64,000 nt of DNA, taken from Lachnospiraceae bacterium. Lineage in GTDB: Bacteria; Bacillota; Clostridia; Lachnospirales; Lachnospiraceae. A program made the translations under genes and the position numbers. The first letter of the stretch is position 1. Every line of letters starts with the position of its first letter. The stretch covers positions 34,330 through 98,329 of the forward strand of contig JAFZUY010000028.1 of NCBI GenBank assembly GCA_017618075.1. Reading direction: 5' to 3'. Below, piece after piece: positions 16,450 to 25,817 of the stretch. The notes below the pieces were generated by a model. The model worked only from the letters and a program-made list of their open reading frames with translations. It had not been told where the DNA came from and ran no database searches.

Positions 16450-19272
16450 ATGTTTAGTCTCTTAAATATTTTTAATATTGTCCAGGTTATCGGCACTTTA
16501 GGCACGGCAATTCTTTGTATCATTATTATTCGTGAAAAATCATCCAGAAACGAAAAACTATTAGGACTCTTGGGTATTAGTATACTATTCGATATGATTG
16601 CATATTATCTTGAAATGAATGCAACCAATGTCGATGCTGCTATTATATGCTCAAAAATGGAACTGTTTTCACTTCTTTTGATGAACACGTTCTGTTTTAT
16701 CTTCGTTTTAAGGCTTTGCGATATTCCTTTTGCGACTCCCATATTAATTATTCTTATGATAATTGATATTGTTTTCGGCTTTTATTTTGTCGGATTCGGA
16801 TTTGAAAAGGTTTATTCATCCTATTCTTTTGTAAGTACAGGAGCATTCCCTCATCTTGTAATTAAAGAGGGAATTGTCTTTCTGATAAACTGTGGATTTA
16901 ATATTCTTTTATATATTATCGAGTTTGTTCTTATCATAAGAAGAGCAAGAAACAACGGATCCAAAATGGCAAAGGAATATTTGCTTCTTATTGCACCCGG
17001 TATTTTTCCCGTTCTTGCACTGGTTTACAGATTTACTCCTTTTTATCAGGCTTATACATATGTACCTCTTCATATAGCAAATGCACTCACCTTTGCGTTC
17101 GGATCCTTGATAATTTTCCGTTTCCGTATGTTTGATACGATTCAGGCCGCAAAAGAAGATATCGTTAACAGTATCGAGGACGGTTTCATAGTAATCGATA
17201 TCAGAAAGAATCTTTTATATGCAAACGAGGTGGCATATAAACTGATTCCCGAACTGAAAATGCCCAACATGGCAGCCAATATGATTAACAGAGTTTATAG
17301 AAACAATAAGAAAACTCTTTCAATCGGCGCCAAAGAATTCCTTGTTTCCGTAAAACCCTTTTATGATAAAAAGCTTCTAAAAGGTTATCACCTCTGGCTT
17401 TATGACAAGACAGAAGAGAACAGATACAACAAAAACCTAATTGAAGTTAAGGAACAGGCTGAAAAGGCCAACCAGGCCAAGACAATGTTCCTTGCAAATA
17501 TGTCGCATGAAATCAGAACTCCGGTTAATGCCATCATGGGCTCGACGGAAATGATTCTTCGTGAAAAAGACAAGAGTGAAAAGATCGAAGAGCTTGCTTA
17601 CAGTATCAAGAATGCATCGCTAATCCTTATTTCAATCATCACCGAAATTCTTGATTTTTCCAAGATTGAAGCAGGCAAGATGAACGCTGCGGAAAACGAA
17701 TATGAGCCCGGCGTCCTCATAAAAGATATAACGGATCCTATCAGAACCAAATTAAAAGAAAAAAATATCAACTTCTACTTGAATGTAAATGAAACACTGC
17801 CTAAGGTTTTACGAGGCGATGAGGTTCATGTAAGACAGATATTCACAAATATTTTAAACAACGCCGTAAAATATACCAATGCGGGTTCGGTCACCTTAAA
17901 TGTCGATTGGAAGCTTCAAAGCGGTATGGCTCTTATCAGAGCATCAGTCGAAGATACCGGTGTAGGTATATCCGAAGAAGCACTTCCTACGATTTTTGAT
18001 TCATTTGAACGTGCGGATATGATTAAAAACAGAACCATAGAAGGTACGGGTCTCGGACTTGCGATTACAAAGAGACTTGTCGAAAGTATGGGTGGCTCCA
18101 TTAATGTAAAAAGTACATACGGTGTCGGTTCCACGTTTTCTTTTACGATATTCCAGAATGTCGTGAATTTTGCGCATACCGGAAAGATTTCCGAAATCGT
18201 TGTGCCTACAAAGGGCGATGCAGAGAACGAATCATTTATCGCACCCATGGCCAAGGTACTTGCTGTCGATGACAATGCAACCAACATAAAGGTTATTCAG
18301 GGCATCCTTGCAATGTATCAGATTAAAGTCGATACTGCGATGAGCGGTCAGGAGTGTCTCGAAAAGGTAATGAAGAATCATTACCATCTGATTCTTATGG
18401 ACCAGATGATGCCTATTATGGACGGTATCGAAACAGCAGCCAGAATAAGAAACCTTCCTCAAAAGGATAAGAAAAACGTTCCTATCATTGCACTTACAGC
18501 CAACGCAATCAGAGGTGCGAGAGAGATGTTCCTTGAAAAAGGCTTCCAGGATTATCTTTCCAAGCCGATGAACATCAATCTTTTGGAAAATCTTCTCATA
18601 AAATATCTGCCCGATGAATTCATTCATTTCGTGGATAAGGAAGATCCGAGCCTTAAGGTTAGTAAAAACATTACGATTGCGGGCGTTGATACCCAGGCCG
18701 GCATTAAGAATTACAACAACAGTGTTTCAAGATACGTTCAGGTGCTTAAATACATCTATGATGACGGCGGCTCACAGATTGAACGTATGGAGAATATGAT
18801 TGCAAACGAAGAGTATGAGCAGTACACATTCGAAACCCATGCACTAAAAGGTCTTGCTCTCGGCGTAGGAGCCACATCGCTAGCGGAAAAAGCTAAGGAA
18901 TTGGAATTTGCCGTCAGAGAAGGCAATTACGAAAAAGTAAAATCCGAAGCGCCTGTTCTTACCGACGAATACAGAAGAATATTGGCTAATATTAAATTCG
19001 TGCTCGTGGATAACGGAATTGAAATCGGCAAAGATATCGAGGTCACAAGAGGTCAGATTTCCTCGGATGAAGAAAGAAACGAACTTATATCCTTACGTGA
19101 AAGTCTTGAAATGCTCGATATGACCGAATCCGACAAAAAGATTTCCGAACTTCTTAAAACCCAGAGCTCGGAAGAAAAGAGAGAAAAGTATAAGAAGATT
19201 AGAGCAGCAGTCAGAGAGTTTGATTATGACGAAGCGATTATTATCGTCGATGAGATCCTAAAAGAGAGTTAA
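16450..19272 (+). CDS. Hybrid sensor histidine kinase/response regulator with Hpt domain
   Basis: A 940-residue complete phosphorelay protein. Residues 1-225 carry seven hydrophobic helices of the 7TM histidine-kinase sensor type. A PAS-like segment (about 235-330, IEDGFIVIDIRKNLLYAN) follows. The dimerisation/phosphoacceptor domain has His353 in MSHEIRTPVN, and the ATPase domain has N (NILNNAVKY), G1 (DTGVGI) and G2 (GTGLGLAI) boxes. A receiver domain has the phosphoacceptor Asp651 in LILMDQMMP, and an Hpt domain has His797 in THALKGLAL. The phosphate path is therefore His-Asp-His, and the final receiver must be elsewhere. The ligand is unknown. Confidence 0.93.
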   Translation: MFSLLNIFNIVQVIGTLGTAILCIIIIREKSSRNEKLLGLLGISILFDMIAYYLEMNATNVDAAIICSKMELFSLLLMNTFCFIFVLRLCDIPFATPILIILMIIDIVFGFYFVGFGFEKVYSSYSFVSTGAFPHLVIKEGIVFLINCGFNILLYIIEFVLIIRRARNNGSKMAKEYLLLIAPGIFPVLALVYRFTPFYQAYTYVPLHIANALTFAFGSLIIFRFRMFDTIQAAKEDIVNSIEDGFIVIDIRKNLLYANEVAYKLIPELKMPNMAANMINRVYRNNKKTLSIGAKEFLVSVKPFYDKKLLKGYHLWLYDKTEENRYNKNLIEVKEQAEKANQAKTMFLANMSHEIRTPVNAIMGSTEMILREKDKSEKIEELAYSIKNASLILISIITEILDFSKIEAGKMNAAENEYEPGVLIKDITDPIRTKLKEKNINFYLNVNETLPKVLRGDEVHVRQIFTNILNNAVKYTNAGSVTLNVDWKLQSGMALIRASVEDTGVGISEEALPTIFDSFERADMIKNRTIEGTGLGLAITKRLVESMGGSINVKSTYGVGSTFSFTIFQNVVNFAHTGKISEIVVPTKGDAENESFIAPMAKVLAVDDNATNIKVIQGILAMYQIKVDTAMSGQECLEKVMKNHYHLILMDQMMPIMDGIETAARIRNLPQKDKKNVPIIALTANAIRGAREMFLEKGFQDYLSKPMNINLLENLLIKYLPDEFIHFVDKEDPSLKVSKNITIAGVDTQAGIKNYNNSVSRYVQVLKYIYDDGGSQIERMENMIANEEYEQYTFETHALKGLALGVGATSLAEKAKELEFAVREGNYEKVKSEAPVLTDEYRRILANIKFVLVDNGIEIGKDIEVTRGQISSDEERNELISLRESLEMLDMTESDKKISELLKTQSSEEKREKYKKIRAAVREFDYDEAIIIVDEILKES

Positions 19273-19280
19273 AGAAAAAA

Positions 19281-19308
19281 GTGCCAGACACCTTACGGAG
19301 TCAGGCAC
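19281..19308 (-). repeat. REP-like hairpin, copy 2 (minus orientation)
   Basis: GTGCCAGACACC-ttac-GGAGTCAGGCAC, flanked by A6 and T4, so it can also end transcription of the kinase gene. Read on the minus strand it gives the family's usual GTGCCTGACTCC arm. It faces copy 3 across 9 bp, between convergent genes. Confidence 0.75.
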
Positions 19309-19317
19309 TTTTAATTT

Positions 19318-19348
19318 GGTGCCAGGCTCACGCAGTGTGCCTGGCTCT
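19318..19348 (+). repeat. REP-like hairpin, copy 3
   Basis: GGTGCCAGGCTCAC-gca-GTGTGCCTGGCTCT, with stem mismatches at positions 1, 3 and 11. It lies 7 bp from the stop codon of the minus-strand NYN gene. Confidence 0.8.
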
Positions 19349-19355
19349 TATTTTT

Positions 19356-20357
19356 TTACTGCTTTTTTGTTGTAGTAGTTTTTTTAGCCTTCGTAGCACT
19401 TGCTTTTGTTGCTTTTACAAATTCAGGATTAAGTGTAACCACACGGCCGAGGCTTGTAACCTTTACGCTGTCCAAATCACTTAAGAGTTTTGAAAATCTG
19501 TTATATCCGTAGTTTTCAAATGAGAACGTTGGATGAAGTGCAATGAGCTTCTGATTTAACTGGCCTGTATTGCAGGAATTCTTTTCGCATTCGTTAAGGA
19601 GAGAAATAATGTCATTCTCAATTGCCTTTAGGGAAATTTCGGAATCCTTCAATATGGCTGTAACAGTATTTTCTGTAAATTTCAAATCGATGTTCTTAAA
19701 GTTCTCGAGGAATTTTGAAAACTTGGTATATCCGTAGTTTCTGATATCAAACGCGGGATCGTATTTTGTAATACGGCTTCCGAGTTCGCCGATATCCATT
19801 GCAGTTCCGTTAATACCGTTTTCCATAATGATTTTGCTGATAAGCAATTCGAGTGCGGAAATGGGAGTTACGGCATCTGCAGCTTCACTCTCTGCTTTGC
19901 TTTCGTCTATATCCGTATCTTCTTCATCGGATAAAAGATCGATAAAGAAGAATCTCTCGCAGGATACTCTGAAGGGTTCTGGAGTTTTCTGCTCGCCCAT
20001 ACCGATTACTGTCATTCCGGATTCACGAAGTCTCATTGCAAGACGTGTGAAATCCGAATCGCTTGTGGCCAGACAAAAGCCGTTTACGCTGCCTGAATAA
20101 AGAATATCCATGGCATCGATTATCATGGCTGAGTCTGTCGAATTCTTGCCTGTTGTGTAATTAAACTGCTGAAAAGGAACAATAGAATGGGAGAGCATGG
20201 CATTCTTCCAGCTTCTGTTATTTGGCCTGGTCAGATCGCCATACAATCTTTTATAAGTAATTGTTCCGTATTTTGATAATTCTTCGATTATTATTTTGAT
20301 ATATTTTGACGATATATTATCTGCATCGATTAATAATGCGAATTTTTTCTCTTCCAT
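19356..20357 (-). CDS. NYN-domain putative ribonuclease with two OST-HTH/LOTUS domains
   Basis: A 333-residue protein. Residues 1-145 form a NYN (PIN-like, LabA/DUF88) domain with acidic metal-site residues in LLIDADNIS, STDSAMIIDAMD and ATSDSDFTRL. Two LOTUS-type winged helices follow at about 165-240 and 255-325; each contains a near-identical NYGYxxFSKxL segment. NYN-LOTUS proteins are thought to be RNA-binding nucleases. The Lys/Thr-rich tail is basic. The gene is convergent with the hybrid kinase and has a -10 box TATAAT (20391-20396 on the minus strand). Confidence 0.85.
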   Translation of the reverse strand: MEEKKFALLIDADNISSKYIKIIIEELSKYGTITYKRLYGDLTRPNNRSWKNAMLSHSIVPFQQFNYTTGKNSTDSAMIIDAMDILYSGSVNGFCLATSDSDFTRLAMRLRESGMTVIGMGEQKTPEPFRVSCERFFFIDLLSDEEDTDIDESKAESEAADAVTPISALELLISKIIMENGINGTAMDIGELGSRITKYDPAFDIRNYGYTKFSKFLENFKNIDLKFTENTVTAILKDSEISLKAIENDIISLLNECEKNSCNTGQLNQKLIALHPTFSFENYGYNRFSKLLSDLDSVKVTSLGRVVTLNPEFVKATKASATKAKKTTTTKKQ

Positions 20358-20400
20358 GTATAAACCTCTCGTAAATTATTGATGTGTTTATTATAACAAA

Positions 20401-20438
20401 AATAAAACAGATTTTCACGCATTCACATGAAAATCTGT
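20401..20438 (-). terminator. Terminator after tRNA-Leu(CAG)
   Basis: ACAGATTTTCA / TGAAAATCTGT stem; on the minus strand it is followed by TTTTATTTTT. It separates the tRNA transcript from the NYN gene promoter. Confidence 0.8.
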
Positions 20439-20446
20439 CGTACGTA

Positions 20447-20529
20447 TGCAGGAAAAGGGATTTGAACCCTCACGATGTTTCCATCACACGGACCTGAACC
20501 GTGCGCGTCTGCCGTTCCGCCACTCCTGC
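20447..20529 (-). tRNA. tRNA-Leu (CAG anticodon)
   Basis: An 83-nt class II tRNA on the minus strand: acceptor GCAGGAG / TTCCTGC plus discriminator A, anticodon stem CACGG/CCGTG with loop TTCAGGT (anticodon CAG), long variable arm GATGGAAACATC, and T-arm ending GGGTTCAAATCCC. CCA is not encoded. Confidence 0.95.
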
Positions 20530-20546
20530 AAAAGCAAATAAGTTTT

Positions 20547-20576
20547 AAAAAACCCTTGAAAGATTCTTCAAGGGTT
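20547..20576 (-). terminator. Terminator between the two tRNA-Leu genes
   Basis: AACCCTTGAA / TTCAAGGGTT with a 6-nt loop; on the minus strand T6 follows. Only 17 bp separate it from tRNA-Leu(CAG), so that gene probably depends on readthrough. Confidence 0.75.
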
Positions 20577-20581
20577 CCTAA

Positions 20582-20665
20582 TGCGGGAAATGGGACTTGA
20601 ACCCACACGTCGTTGCCAACACTAGATCCTTAGTCTAGCCTGTCTGCCAATTCCAGCATCCCCGC
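20582..20665 (-). tRNA. tRNA-Leu (AAG anticodon)
   Basis: An 84-nt class II tRNA on the minus strand: acceptor GCGGGGA / TTCCCGC plus A, anticodon stem CTAGA/TCTAG with loop CTAAGGA (anticodon AAG, presumably inosine-modified), a long variable arm, and T-arm GGGTTCAAGTCCC. CCA is not encoded. Confidence 0.95.
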
Positions 20666-20685
20666 ATGTCTTTAGCGACTTAAAT

Positions 20686-20714
20686 ATATTAGCAAAGACC
20701 GAAACAATTGTCAA
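20686..20714 (-). promoter_or_regulatory. Promoter of the tRNA-Leu pair
   Basis: On the minus strand: TTGACA (20709-20714), 17-bp spacer, TAATAT (20686-20691), about 21 nt before the first tRNA. Confidence 0.85.
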
Positions 20715-20804
20715 TAAATAAAATTAGAAAAAATAAAAATAAAAAAAGGATTTTAAAAGGTTTTTCAGAATAATATTTTTGGATGGGCTTTTTCGGAGAC
20801 TTTT

Positions 20805-21809
20805 ATGACAATCAGAGAACGAATTGAAAATGAAGAAAAAGATATTTTAAGCCCCTACGCATGTCTCAGTGTTAATTCAAAAGGCAGAGAGCGTGAAGAG
20901 GAGCAGTGCGACATCAGACCTGTTTTTCAGAGAGACAGAGACAGAATTATCCACAGCAAATCTTTTAGGAGGCTAAAAGACAAGACACAGGTTTTCCTTC
21001 TTCCCGAAGGCGATCATTACAGGACGAGACTTACACATACTCTGGAAGTATCTCAGAATGCAAGAACAATCGGCAAAGCACTTAGAATGAATGAAGACCT
21101 TGTGGAGGCTATTGCGCTCGGACATGACCTCGGACATACACCGTTCGGTCATTCCGGTGAAAGAGTATTAAATGAAATCTGCCCTTACGGGTTTAAACAT
21201 AATGAACAAAGCTTACGTACCGTTGAAGTGCTTGAAAAGGACGGACAGGGCTTAAATCTTACGTTTGAAGTAAGAGACGGTATCTTAAATCATCAGACTT
21301 CATGCATGCCCTGCACGCTAGAAGGCAAGATTGTAAGACTTTCCGATAAAATTGCGTATTTCCATCACGATATGGATGATGCCATAAGAGCAGGCATTCT
21401 TACCGAAGATGATGTTCCAAAGGACATCAGGGAAGTGCTCGGCAATACAACGGGCGAGAGACTTGATAAATTTATCCACGACATAGTAACCAATTCGCTC
21501 GGCAAAGACGATATTATAATGTCTCCTCCCGTAGCTGAAGCAATGGTTAAGATGAAGACATTTATGTATGACCGTGTATATAAAAATTCCGTTGCCAAAA
21601 AAGAAGAGGGAAGAGCAAAACTTTTGATAAACAATCTTTATGATTATTATCTGATTCATACGGAAGAGCTTCCCGATGAACTCATAAAATTAATGGAAAA
21701 AGGCGAAACTGCCGAGAGAGTGGTTTGTGACCATATCGCAGCCATGACCGACAGATATGCTATAGCCAAATTTGAAGAAATCTACATACCCAGGGTTTGG
21801 TACGGCTGA
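20805..21809 (+). CDS. dgt: dGTP triphosphohydrolase-like HD-domain protein
   Basis: A 334-residue HD-superfamily enzyme that hydrolyses dNTPs to nucleoside and triphosphate. Metal ligands are visible as TRLTHTLEVSQ (His), then ALGHDLGHTPFGHSGE (His-Asp and downstream His), and a late Asp in LSDKIAYFHHDMDDA. Length fits the short dGTPase-like clade that Clostridia carry directly upstream of dnaG. Its stop codon is 8 bp before the dnaG start, so the two genes are likely co-transcribed, linking dNTP control with replication priming. Confidence 0.92.
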   Translation: MTIRERIENEEKDILSPYACLSVNSKGREREEEQCDIRPVFQRDRDRIIHSKSFRRLKDKTQVFLLPEGDHYRTRLTHTLEVSQNARTIGKALRMNEDLVEAIALGHDLGHTPFGHSGERVLNEICPYGFKHNEQSLRTVEVLEKDGQGLNLTFEVRDGILNHQTSCMPCTLEGKIVRLSDKIAYFHHDMDDAIRAGILTEDDVPKDIREVLGNTTGERLDKFIHDIVTNSLGKDDIIMSPPVAEAMVKMKTFMYDRVYKNSVAKKEEGRAKLLINNLYDYYLIHTEELPDELIKLMEKGETAERVVCDHIAAMTDRYAIAKFEEIYIPRVWYG

Positions 21810-21817
21810 GGTTAAAA

Positions 21818-23578
21818 ATGTATTATCCGCAGGAATTAATAGATGAAGTTCAACAGAATAACGATATTGTGGATGTCATTAACGAATACATACCTCTGAC
21901 GAAAAAAGGATCAAACTACGTTTGCATCTGTCCGTTCCATGCCGATACAAATCCTTCGCTGATGGTAAGCAGGCAGAAACAGCTTTTCAAATGTTTTGCA
22001 TGCGGCGAAGGCGGAAATGTTTTTACCTTTTTACAGAAATACGATTCCAAAACTTTTGTTGAAGCCGTTCAGACTCTCGCACAGAGAAGCGGGATCAAAC
22101 TTCCCGAAACTTACACCGGTGAGTTCTCAAAGGAAAAACAGGATAAAAAGCTAAGAATGATAGAGTGCAATACCGAGGCTGCAAGGTACTTTTATGCGTT
22201 TCTTAGAAGCGACGCCGGCAAGGTTGGTCTTGATTATTTTAAGAAGAGAGAACTTTCCGATGAGACGATGAAAAAGTTCGGGCTCGGATTTGCAGATATA
22301 AACGGTTCGGTTGTTAAATATCTTAAAAATCAGGGATTTACGGATAAAGAAATTCTTGATTCGGGTCTCGGTACTTTTGACGAGAGAAACGGCTTAAGGT
22401 CTAAATTCTGGAACAGAGTAATGTTTCCGATTAAGAATCAGGCCGGCAAAGTAATAGGCTTCGGCGGAAGAGTTTTAGGAGACGGAGAACCAAAATATTT
22501 AAACTCTCCCGAAACTCCGATATTTAACAAGAGCACGAATCTTTATGCATTTGACATAGCCAGGGCTTCCAGAAGCAAATATTTCATTCTTTGCGAAGGC
22601 TACATGGATGTAATAGCGCTTCACCAGGCCGGATTTAATATGGCAGTTGCATCGCTTGGCACGGCATTTACGCCGGGTCAGGCCAATATCATAAAAAGAT
22701 ACGCTAATGATGTTTATCTTTCCTACGATTCGGATGGTCCCGGAGTTACAGCTGCGATAAGAGCCGCTAAGATTTGCAGGGAATTCGGATTATCATGCAA
22801 GGTTATCAATATGAAGCCTTACAAGGATCCCGATGAGTTCATTAAGAATTTAGGCAAAGAAGAATTTCAAAAGAGAATAGACGAAGCTAAGAATGCTTTT
22901 ATATTTGAAATAGGAACATTGAGGGAAAAGTACGACCCTTCGGATCCCGATGCCAATACGAGATATGATAACGAAGTGGCTGCTCTTTTAGCCGAGATGA
23001 AAGACGAGGTTGTAAGAACCAATTATATAAAAGCATGTGCCAAAGAGATGGGCATCAGCGTCGATACGCTTACCAATATGGTTGCAAAGGAAGCCGGCAG
23101 ATTAAGGAATTTCAACAGGCCGGTAAGAGAACAGTCCGGAATTCATGAGAAAAAAGATGATTCCAAAGCAAGGCTTCAGCAACTTATGTTAACCTATCTG
23201 GCTGAATATCCATCGATATATCCTCAGATAAAAGACTATGTTTCGCCCGATGATTTTTGGGAAGAGCCTTACAAAGAGGTTGCGACTAAGTTTTTCGAGG
23301 ATTTAAAGAACGGCAATGCTTCGCCGGCAAGAATGGTAAATATGTTCGAGGACGAGGAAGTTCAGAATACAGTTTCGAATATGTTTACATCAACCTTAAG
23401 CGGAGTTGAAGATAAAGAAGAAATAGCAGGCGCTTTGGTTGACATAATATTCAGACTTAAGTCTAATTCGCTTGATGAAAAGAGAAAGAGCGAAGCAGGA
23501 CTTGATCCAAAAGAATATATGGAAAAGAAAAAAGAACTGATGGAAATCAGAAAAATCAAAATAACAATACCTGAATAA
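21818..23578 (+). CDS. dnaG: DNA primase
   Basis: A 586-residue primase that makes RNA primers for replication. Residues about 1-100 are the CHC2 zinc domain (CICPFHADTNPS and LFKCFACGEGGN). The catalytic core and TOPRIM domain follow, with LCEGYMDVIAL and SYDSDGPG as metal-binding acidic motifs. The C-terminal part is the DnaB-binding helical domain. ATG 21818 is chosen because DnaG proteins start MxYP(Q/E)E and GAGG lies before it; the in-frame GTG at 21797 is inside dgt. It forms the conserved dnaG-rpoD pair with the next gene. Confidence 0.96.
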   Translation: MYYPQELIDEVQQNNDIVDVINEYIPLTKKGSNYVCICPFHADTNPSLMVSRQKQLFKCFACGEGGNVFTFLQKYDSKTFVEAVQTLAQRSGIKLPETYTGEFSKEKQDKKLRMIECNTEAARYFYAFLRSDAGKVGLDYFKKRELSDETMKKFGLGFADINGSVVKYLKNQGFTDKEILDSGLGTFDERNGLRSKFWNRVMFPIKNQAGKVIGFGGRVLGDGEPKYLNSPETPIFNKSTNLYAFDIARASRSKYFILCEGYMDVIALHQAGFNMAVASLGTAFTPGQANIIKRYANDVYLSYDSDGPGVTAAIRAAKICREFGLSCKVINMKPYKDPDEFIKNLGKEEFQKRIDEAKNAFIFEIGTLREKYDPSDPDANTRYDNEVAALLAEMKDEVVRTNYIKACAKEMGISVDTLTNMVAKEAGRLRNFNRPVREQSGIHEKKDDSKARLQQLMLTYLAEYPSIYPQIKDYVSPDDFWEEPYKEVATKFFEDLKNGNASPARMVNMFEDEEVQNTVSNMFTSTLSGVEDKEEIAGALVDIIFRLKSNSLDEKRKSEAGLDPKEYMEKKKELMEIRKIKITIPE

Positions 23579-23594
23579 GGAGTAGAAAAAGAAA

Positions 23595-24911
23595 ATGGGA
23601 AGAAGAAAAAAGACTGAAGAAGTAATCGAAGAAGTCGAAGTAATTGAAGATGAAGAGTTCATCGAAGAGGCAAGCGAATCCGTAGAAGAGCCTAAAGTAA
23701 ATGAACTCTTTGAAGAAAGACTTAAATCATTACTTAAACTGGCTAAAAAGAAGAAGAATATTCTCGATCCTTCGGACATCGAAAAGCATTTTGAAGGTGT
23801 TCAGATGGGTGAAGAAGAATATGACCGCCTTCAGGAATTCGAAGATGCCAACGGTATCGATGTTTTCCGTCCTATGGAAGACGATGATTTAATCACCGAT
23901 GACGAACTCGGACTCATGATGGATGAAGCGAGTGTCGTTGAAGCCGAAATCGACATGGATATCGACAAAATTGATTTATCCGGCGAACTCGGTATCGATA
24001 CAGATGACCCTGTCAGAATGTATCTTAAGGAAATCGGTAAAGTTCCTCTTTTATCGGCAGACGAGGAAATCGAATTTGCCAAGAAGATGGAAATCGGCGA
24101 AGAAGCAAAGAGAAAGCTCCTTGAAAAAGGCGACAATATTTCCGACAGAGAAAGAAAAAGCCTTGAGAAGAAGATTCTCGAAGGTGAGAACTCCAAGAAA
24201 AAACTTTCCGAAGCAAACCTTCGTCTTGTAGTTTCAATCGCAAAGAGATATGTCGGCAGAGGACTTTTATTCCTTGATCTTATTCAGGAAGGTAACCTCG
24301 GACTTATCAAGGCTGTAGAAAAATTCGACTACAGTAAGGGATATAAATTCTCCACATATGCTACATGGTGGATAAGACAGGCAATCACACGTGCCATAGC
24401 CGATCAGGCAAGAACCATCAGAATTCCTGTACATATGGTAGAAACCATCAACAAACTCATTAGAGTATCACGTCAGTTACTTCAGGAATACGGTCGTGAA
24501 CCGACGCCCGAAGAAATCGCTGATTACATGAAGATGGATGTAGCAAGAGTTAGAGAAATCCTTAAGATTTCACAGGAGCCCGTATCACTCGAAACTCCTA
24601 TCGGTGAAGAGGAAGATTCACATCTCGGTGATTTCATCCCCGATGAAAACGTACCTATCCCCGTTGAAGCTGCAACTCAGACACTTCTAAAGGAACAGCT
24701 CGATGAGGTACTCGGAACTCTTACCGAAAGAGAAGAAAGAGTCCTTAGATTAAGATTTGGTTTCGATGACGGCAAGGCAAGAACTCTTGAAGAAGTCGGC
24801 AAAGAATTCAATGTAACCAGAGAGCGTATCCGTCAGATTGAAGCAAAGGCTTTAAGAAAGCTTCGTCAGCGTTCACGTTCAGGCAAACTTCGTGATTATA
24901 TCGAAGACTAA
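23595..24911 (+). CDS. rpoD: Primary RNA polymerase sigma factor
   Basis: A 438-residue housekeeping sigma-70 factor. The N-terminal about 130 residues are strongly acidic (region 1.1-like). Region 1.2 starts [12 protein letters not shown], regions 2.1-2.4 include [14 protein letters not shown] and [15 protein letters not shown], region 3 contains [15 protein letters not shown], and region 4.2 has the helix-turn-helix [19 protein letters not shown]. It lies 16 bp after dnaG, the standard macromolecular-synthesis operon arrangement, and AAGGAG precedes the ATG. A REP-like hairpin follows the stop. Confidence 0.97.
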   Translation: MGRRKKTEEVIEEVEVIEDEEFIEEASESVEEPKVNELFEERLKSLLKLAKKKKNILDPSDIEKHFEGVQMGEEEYDRLQEFEDANGIDVFRPMEDDDLITDDELGLMMDEASVVEAEIDMDIDKIDLSGELGIDTDDPVRMYLKEIGKVPLLSADEEIEFAKKMEIGEEAKRKLLEKGDNISDRERKSLEKKILEGENSKKKLSEANLRLVVSIAKRYVGRGLLFLDLIQEGNLGLIKAVEKFDYSKGYKFSTYATWWIRQAITRAIADQARTIRIPVHMVETINKLIRVSRQLLQEYGREPTPEEIADYMKMDVARVREILKISQEPVSLETPIGEEEDSHLGDFIPDENVPIPVEAATQTLLKEQLDEVLGTLTEREERVLRLRFGFDDGKARTLEEVGKEFNVTRERIRQIEAKALRKLRQRSRSGKLRDYIED

Positions 24912-24926
24912 TGATTAAAATTACTC

Positions 24927-24956
24927 GGTGCCTGACACCTTCAGGTGTCTGGCTCC
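24927..24956 (+). repeat. REP-like hairpin, copy 4
   Basis: GGTGCCTGACACC-ttca-GGTGTCTGGCTCC, with mismatches at stem positions 3 and 7. It fills the gap between rpoD and trmK. Confidence 0.8.
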
Positions 24957-24975
24957 GAAAAGAAAGGCAGTCGGA

Positions 24976-25752
24976 ATGAACAGGTACAATTTGTCTAAAA
25001 GACTTTTAAAAGTTGCCTCCCAGGTTGAGCCGGCTGCTTTTTTAGCGGATATCGGCTGCGATCACGGCTTTCTTGCAATATCTTTAGTTAAATCAGGAAA
25101 AATCAAAAAAGCCTTTTGCAGTGATATAAATGAAGGCCCTTTAAAAAGAGCAAGCGAGCACATAAAAGAATTCTGTCTGGAAGATAAAATCTCCACATGC
25201 CTTTCCGACGGCCTTTTAAGCATAAAAGACAAATACGACGATTATCCTTTTGATACTGCAGTAATCTGCGGTATGGGCGGCCTGATGGGCGTTAAGATAA
25301 TCCATGAGGCTGATGAGTTTTTCAGGAGAATGAATGTCTTTTATATTCAGATTCAGTCGGATATCGAGCTTGTAAGGATTTATCTTAAAAGAAGCGGATA
25401 TCAAATTCTTTTTGAAGATATGGTGCTTGAAGACGGTAAGTACTATACCGTGATGAAGGTAAAGAATGTCTCGGGTGAAGGGGATATCACCAAAATAAGT
25501 TTCGATGAAGTCCCTGCTATCCTAAAAGAAAGTTACGAAAAAACAGATGTCAAAGACTGCCTTGATTTAAAATATCCTTTCTATGAAGGTATGGATAAAA
25601 AGACATACGAGAGCTTTCTTTTATTCTTGATTAACAAGTACGAAACCATAAAATCATATTTGCCCGATGATTCGGACAGACTGCCTGTTATAAACAAGGA
25701 ACTCGAAATAATGAATGAAGCTTATAACAGGTTTAAGAATTTAAACAAATAA
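24976..25752 (+). CDS. trmK: tRNA (adenine-22-N1)-methyltransferase
   Basis: A 258-residue SAM-dependent enzyme of the TrmK (YqfN) family, which methylates N1 of A22 in tRNA. The SAM motif is FLADIGCDHGFLAISLV near residue 23, followed by AFCSDINEGPLKRA and the family-typical AVICGMGG near residue 95. ATG 24976 is selected because MNRYNLSKRL matches the family start and an AGGCAG-like site precedes it; the longer ORF would run into the REP hairpin. In most Firmicutes trmK is followed directly by nif3; here a transporter remnant lies between. Confidence 0.9.
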   Translation: MNRYNLSKRLLKVASQVEPAAFLADIGCDHGFLAISLVKSGKIKKAFCSDINEGPLKRASEHIKEFCLEDKISTCLSDGLLSIKDKYDDYPFDTAVICGMGGLMGVKIIHEADEFFRRMNVFYIQIQSDIELVRIYLKRSGYQILFEDMVLEDGKYYTVMKVKNVSGEGDITKISFDEVPAILKESYEKTDVKDCLDLKYPFYEGMDKKTYESFLLFLINKYETIKSYLPDDSDRLPVINKELEIMNEAYNRFKNLNK

Positions 25753-25817
25753 AAATTTTTCTTGTAATTCCCTTTTTTAAGTGGTAGTGTATTACGGGTA
25801 TAAAAAAGGAGATTTAC

